From NCBI GenBank assembly GCA_033239525.1, contig BSYO01000004.1:22482037-22546036 (forward strand): 64,000 nt of DNA. Reading direction: 5' to 3'. The notes under the pieces are model-generated. The model had not been told where the DNA came from, did no database searches, and saw only the letters and a program-made list of their open reading frames with translations. A program made the position numbers and the translations under genes. The DNA comes from Nepenthes gracilis (lineage: Eukaryota > Streptophyta > Magnoliopsida > Caryophyllales > Nepenthaceae). This document shows, piece by piece, positions 63,570 through 64,000 of the stretch; position 1 is the first letter of the stretch; the number at the start of each line of letters is the position of its first letter.

Positions 63570-64000
63570 GTATTATTACCCGAATAATCGGTAACCGTCC
63601 ATGGGATAAAATATCAAAACTCCTGATAAACTTCTACGATTTGTTTTTAGAAAACGCACTCTAACCAACCTAGAAGTTATGAAACCAACAAGTGAGTTAG
63701 GAGAAAACTAAAATAAATTTATCCTAGGTTCTGAAAAATGAAAGAAGGCCCTATAAAAGATAAAGTCACCCTGTGGAGAAGGGGAGCTTCGATCCCGAAA
63801 ACTCTCTCTCCGAAAATTACTATCTAAAAGAAATATATCTTTCCTTTTTACTCTCAAAAAAGGCATGAATAACTAGAAATAATTGGAGAAATTTTTGGGG
63901 ATTTACCGCACTTACCGACCATCTTGTGTCTTCTTTTTGTGTTGTATGCGTCCTCGAGTTGAAAAAAGAAGAGGCCAAAAATCATCTCAATCCACCACCA
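63570..64000 (+). mobile_element. Promoter-like LTR fragment at window edge
   Basis: A GC-richer stretch follows AT-rich DNA. TATAAAAG at 63752-63759 sits about 40-50 bp upstream of a pyrimidine-containing leader (CTCTCTCTCC), and a T-rich CTTCTTTTTGTGTTG stretch follows near 63930. The arrangement is typical of an LTR U3-R-U5 or of a gene promoter whose body lies beyond the window. Confidence 0.35.

Noticed and set aside
1..64000. CRISPR array, bacterial operon, tRNA or rRNA gene
   Set aside because: No regularly spaced identical repeats, Shine-Dalgarno-linked genes or recognisable RNA gene sequences were seen. The window is plant nuclear DNA.

Overview
The window is nuclear DNA from a flowering plant, most likely a woody eudicot; the species cannot be fixed from the sequence. 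It is AT-rich and rich in repeats. Its genes have many short exons with GT..AG introns, and the encoded proteins are typically plant: a plastid-type glyoxylate reductase, a NAP1 with a prenylation tail and a mitochondrial ATP synthase gamma subunit. There are no operons, and I saw no CRISPR array, rRNA or tRNA. All exon models were built by hand from splice sites, codon phase and remembered family conservation.

Layout. 1-12400 is repeat-derived: a two-copy tandem repeat, a GC-rich island with TCP-type sites, a decayed Ty3/gypsy element on the minus strand (about 5350-9400) and LTR-like debris. 12580-20607 (+) is a complete 12-exon NAP1 gene (378 aa). 22014-31917 (-) is a complete 12-exon plastid glyoxylate/succinic semialdehyde reductase (GLYR2-type, 335 aa). 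Its 4.5-kb first intron holds an LTR-flanked element carrying intronless pieces of a plastid RecA gene and of uroporphyrinogen decarboxylase. These are fused in one reading frame that is broken by only two stops. 35095-37024 (-) is a two-exon FHA-domain gene (316 aa). 39695-46754 (-) is a nine-exon mitochondrial ATP synthase gamma gene (322 aa), whose first intron contains a diverged duplicate of its own promoter and exon 1. 47863-51093 (-) is a four-exon gene for an acidic-tailed protein I do not recognise (179 aa; first exon tentative). 51100-64000 has no gene I can support. It holds AT-rich DNA, short tandem duplications, an array of ACCGGTT-like motifs, and LTR-like blocks near 57880-58900, 60240-61080 and 63570-64000.

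The genes are unrelated housekeeping loci: a histone chaperone, a plastid aldehyde-detoxifying reductase, a signalling/chromatin-type FHA protein and a respiratory ATP synthase subunit. They share no pathway. The most unusual content is the gene-capturing element in GLYR2 intron 1 and the exon-1 duplication in the ATP synthase gene.
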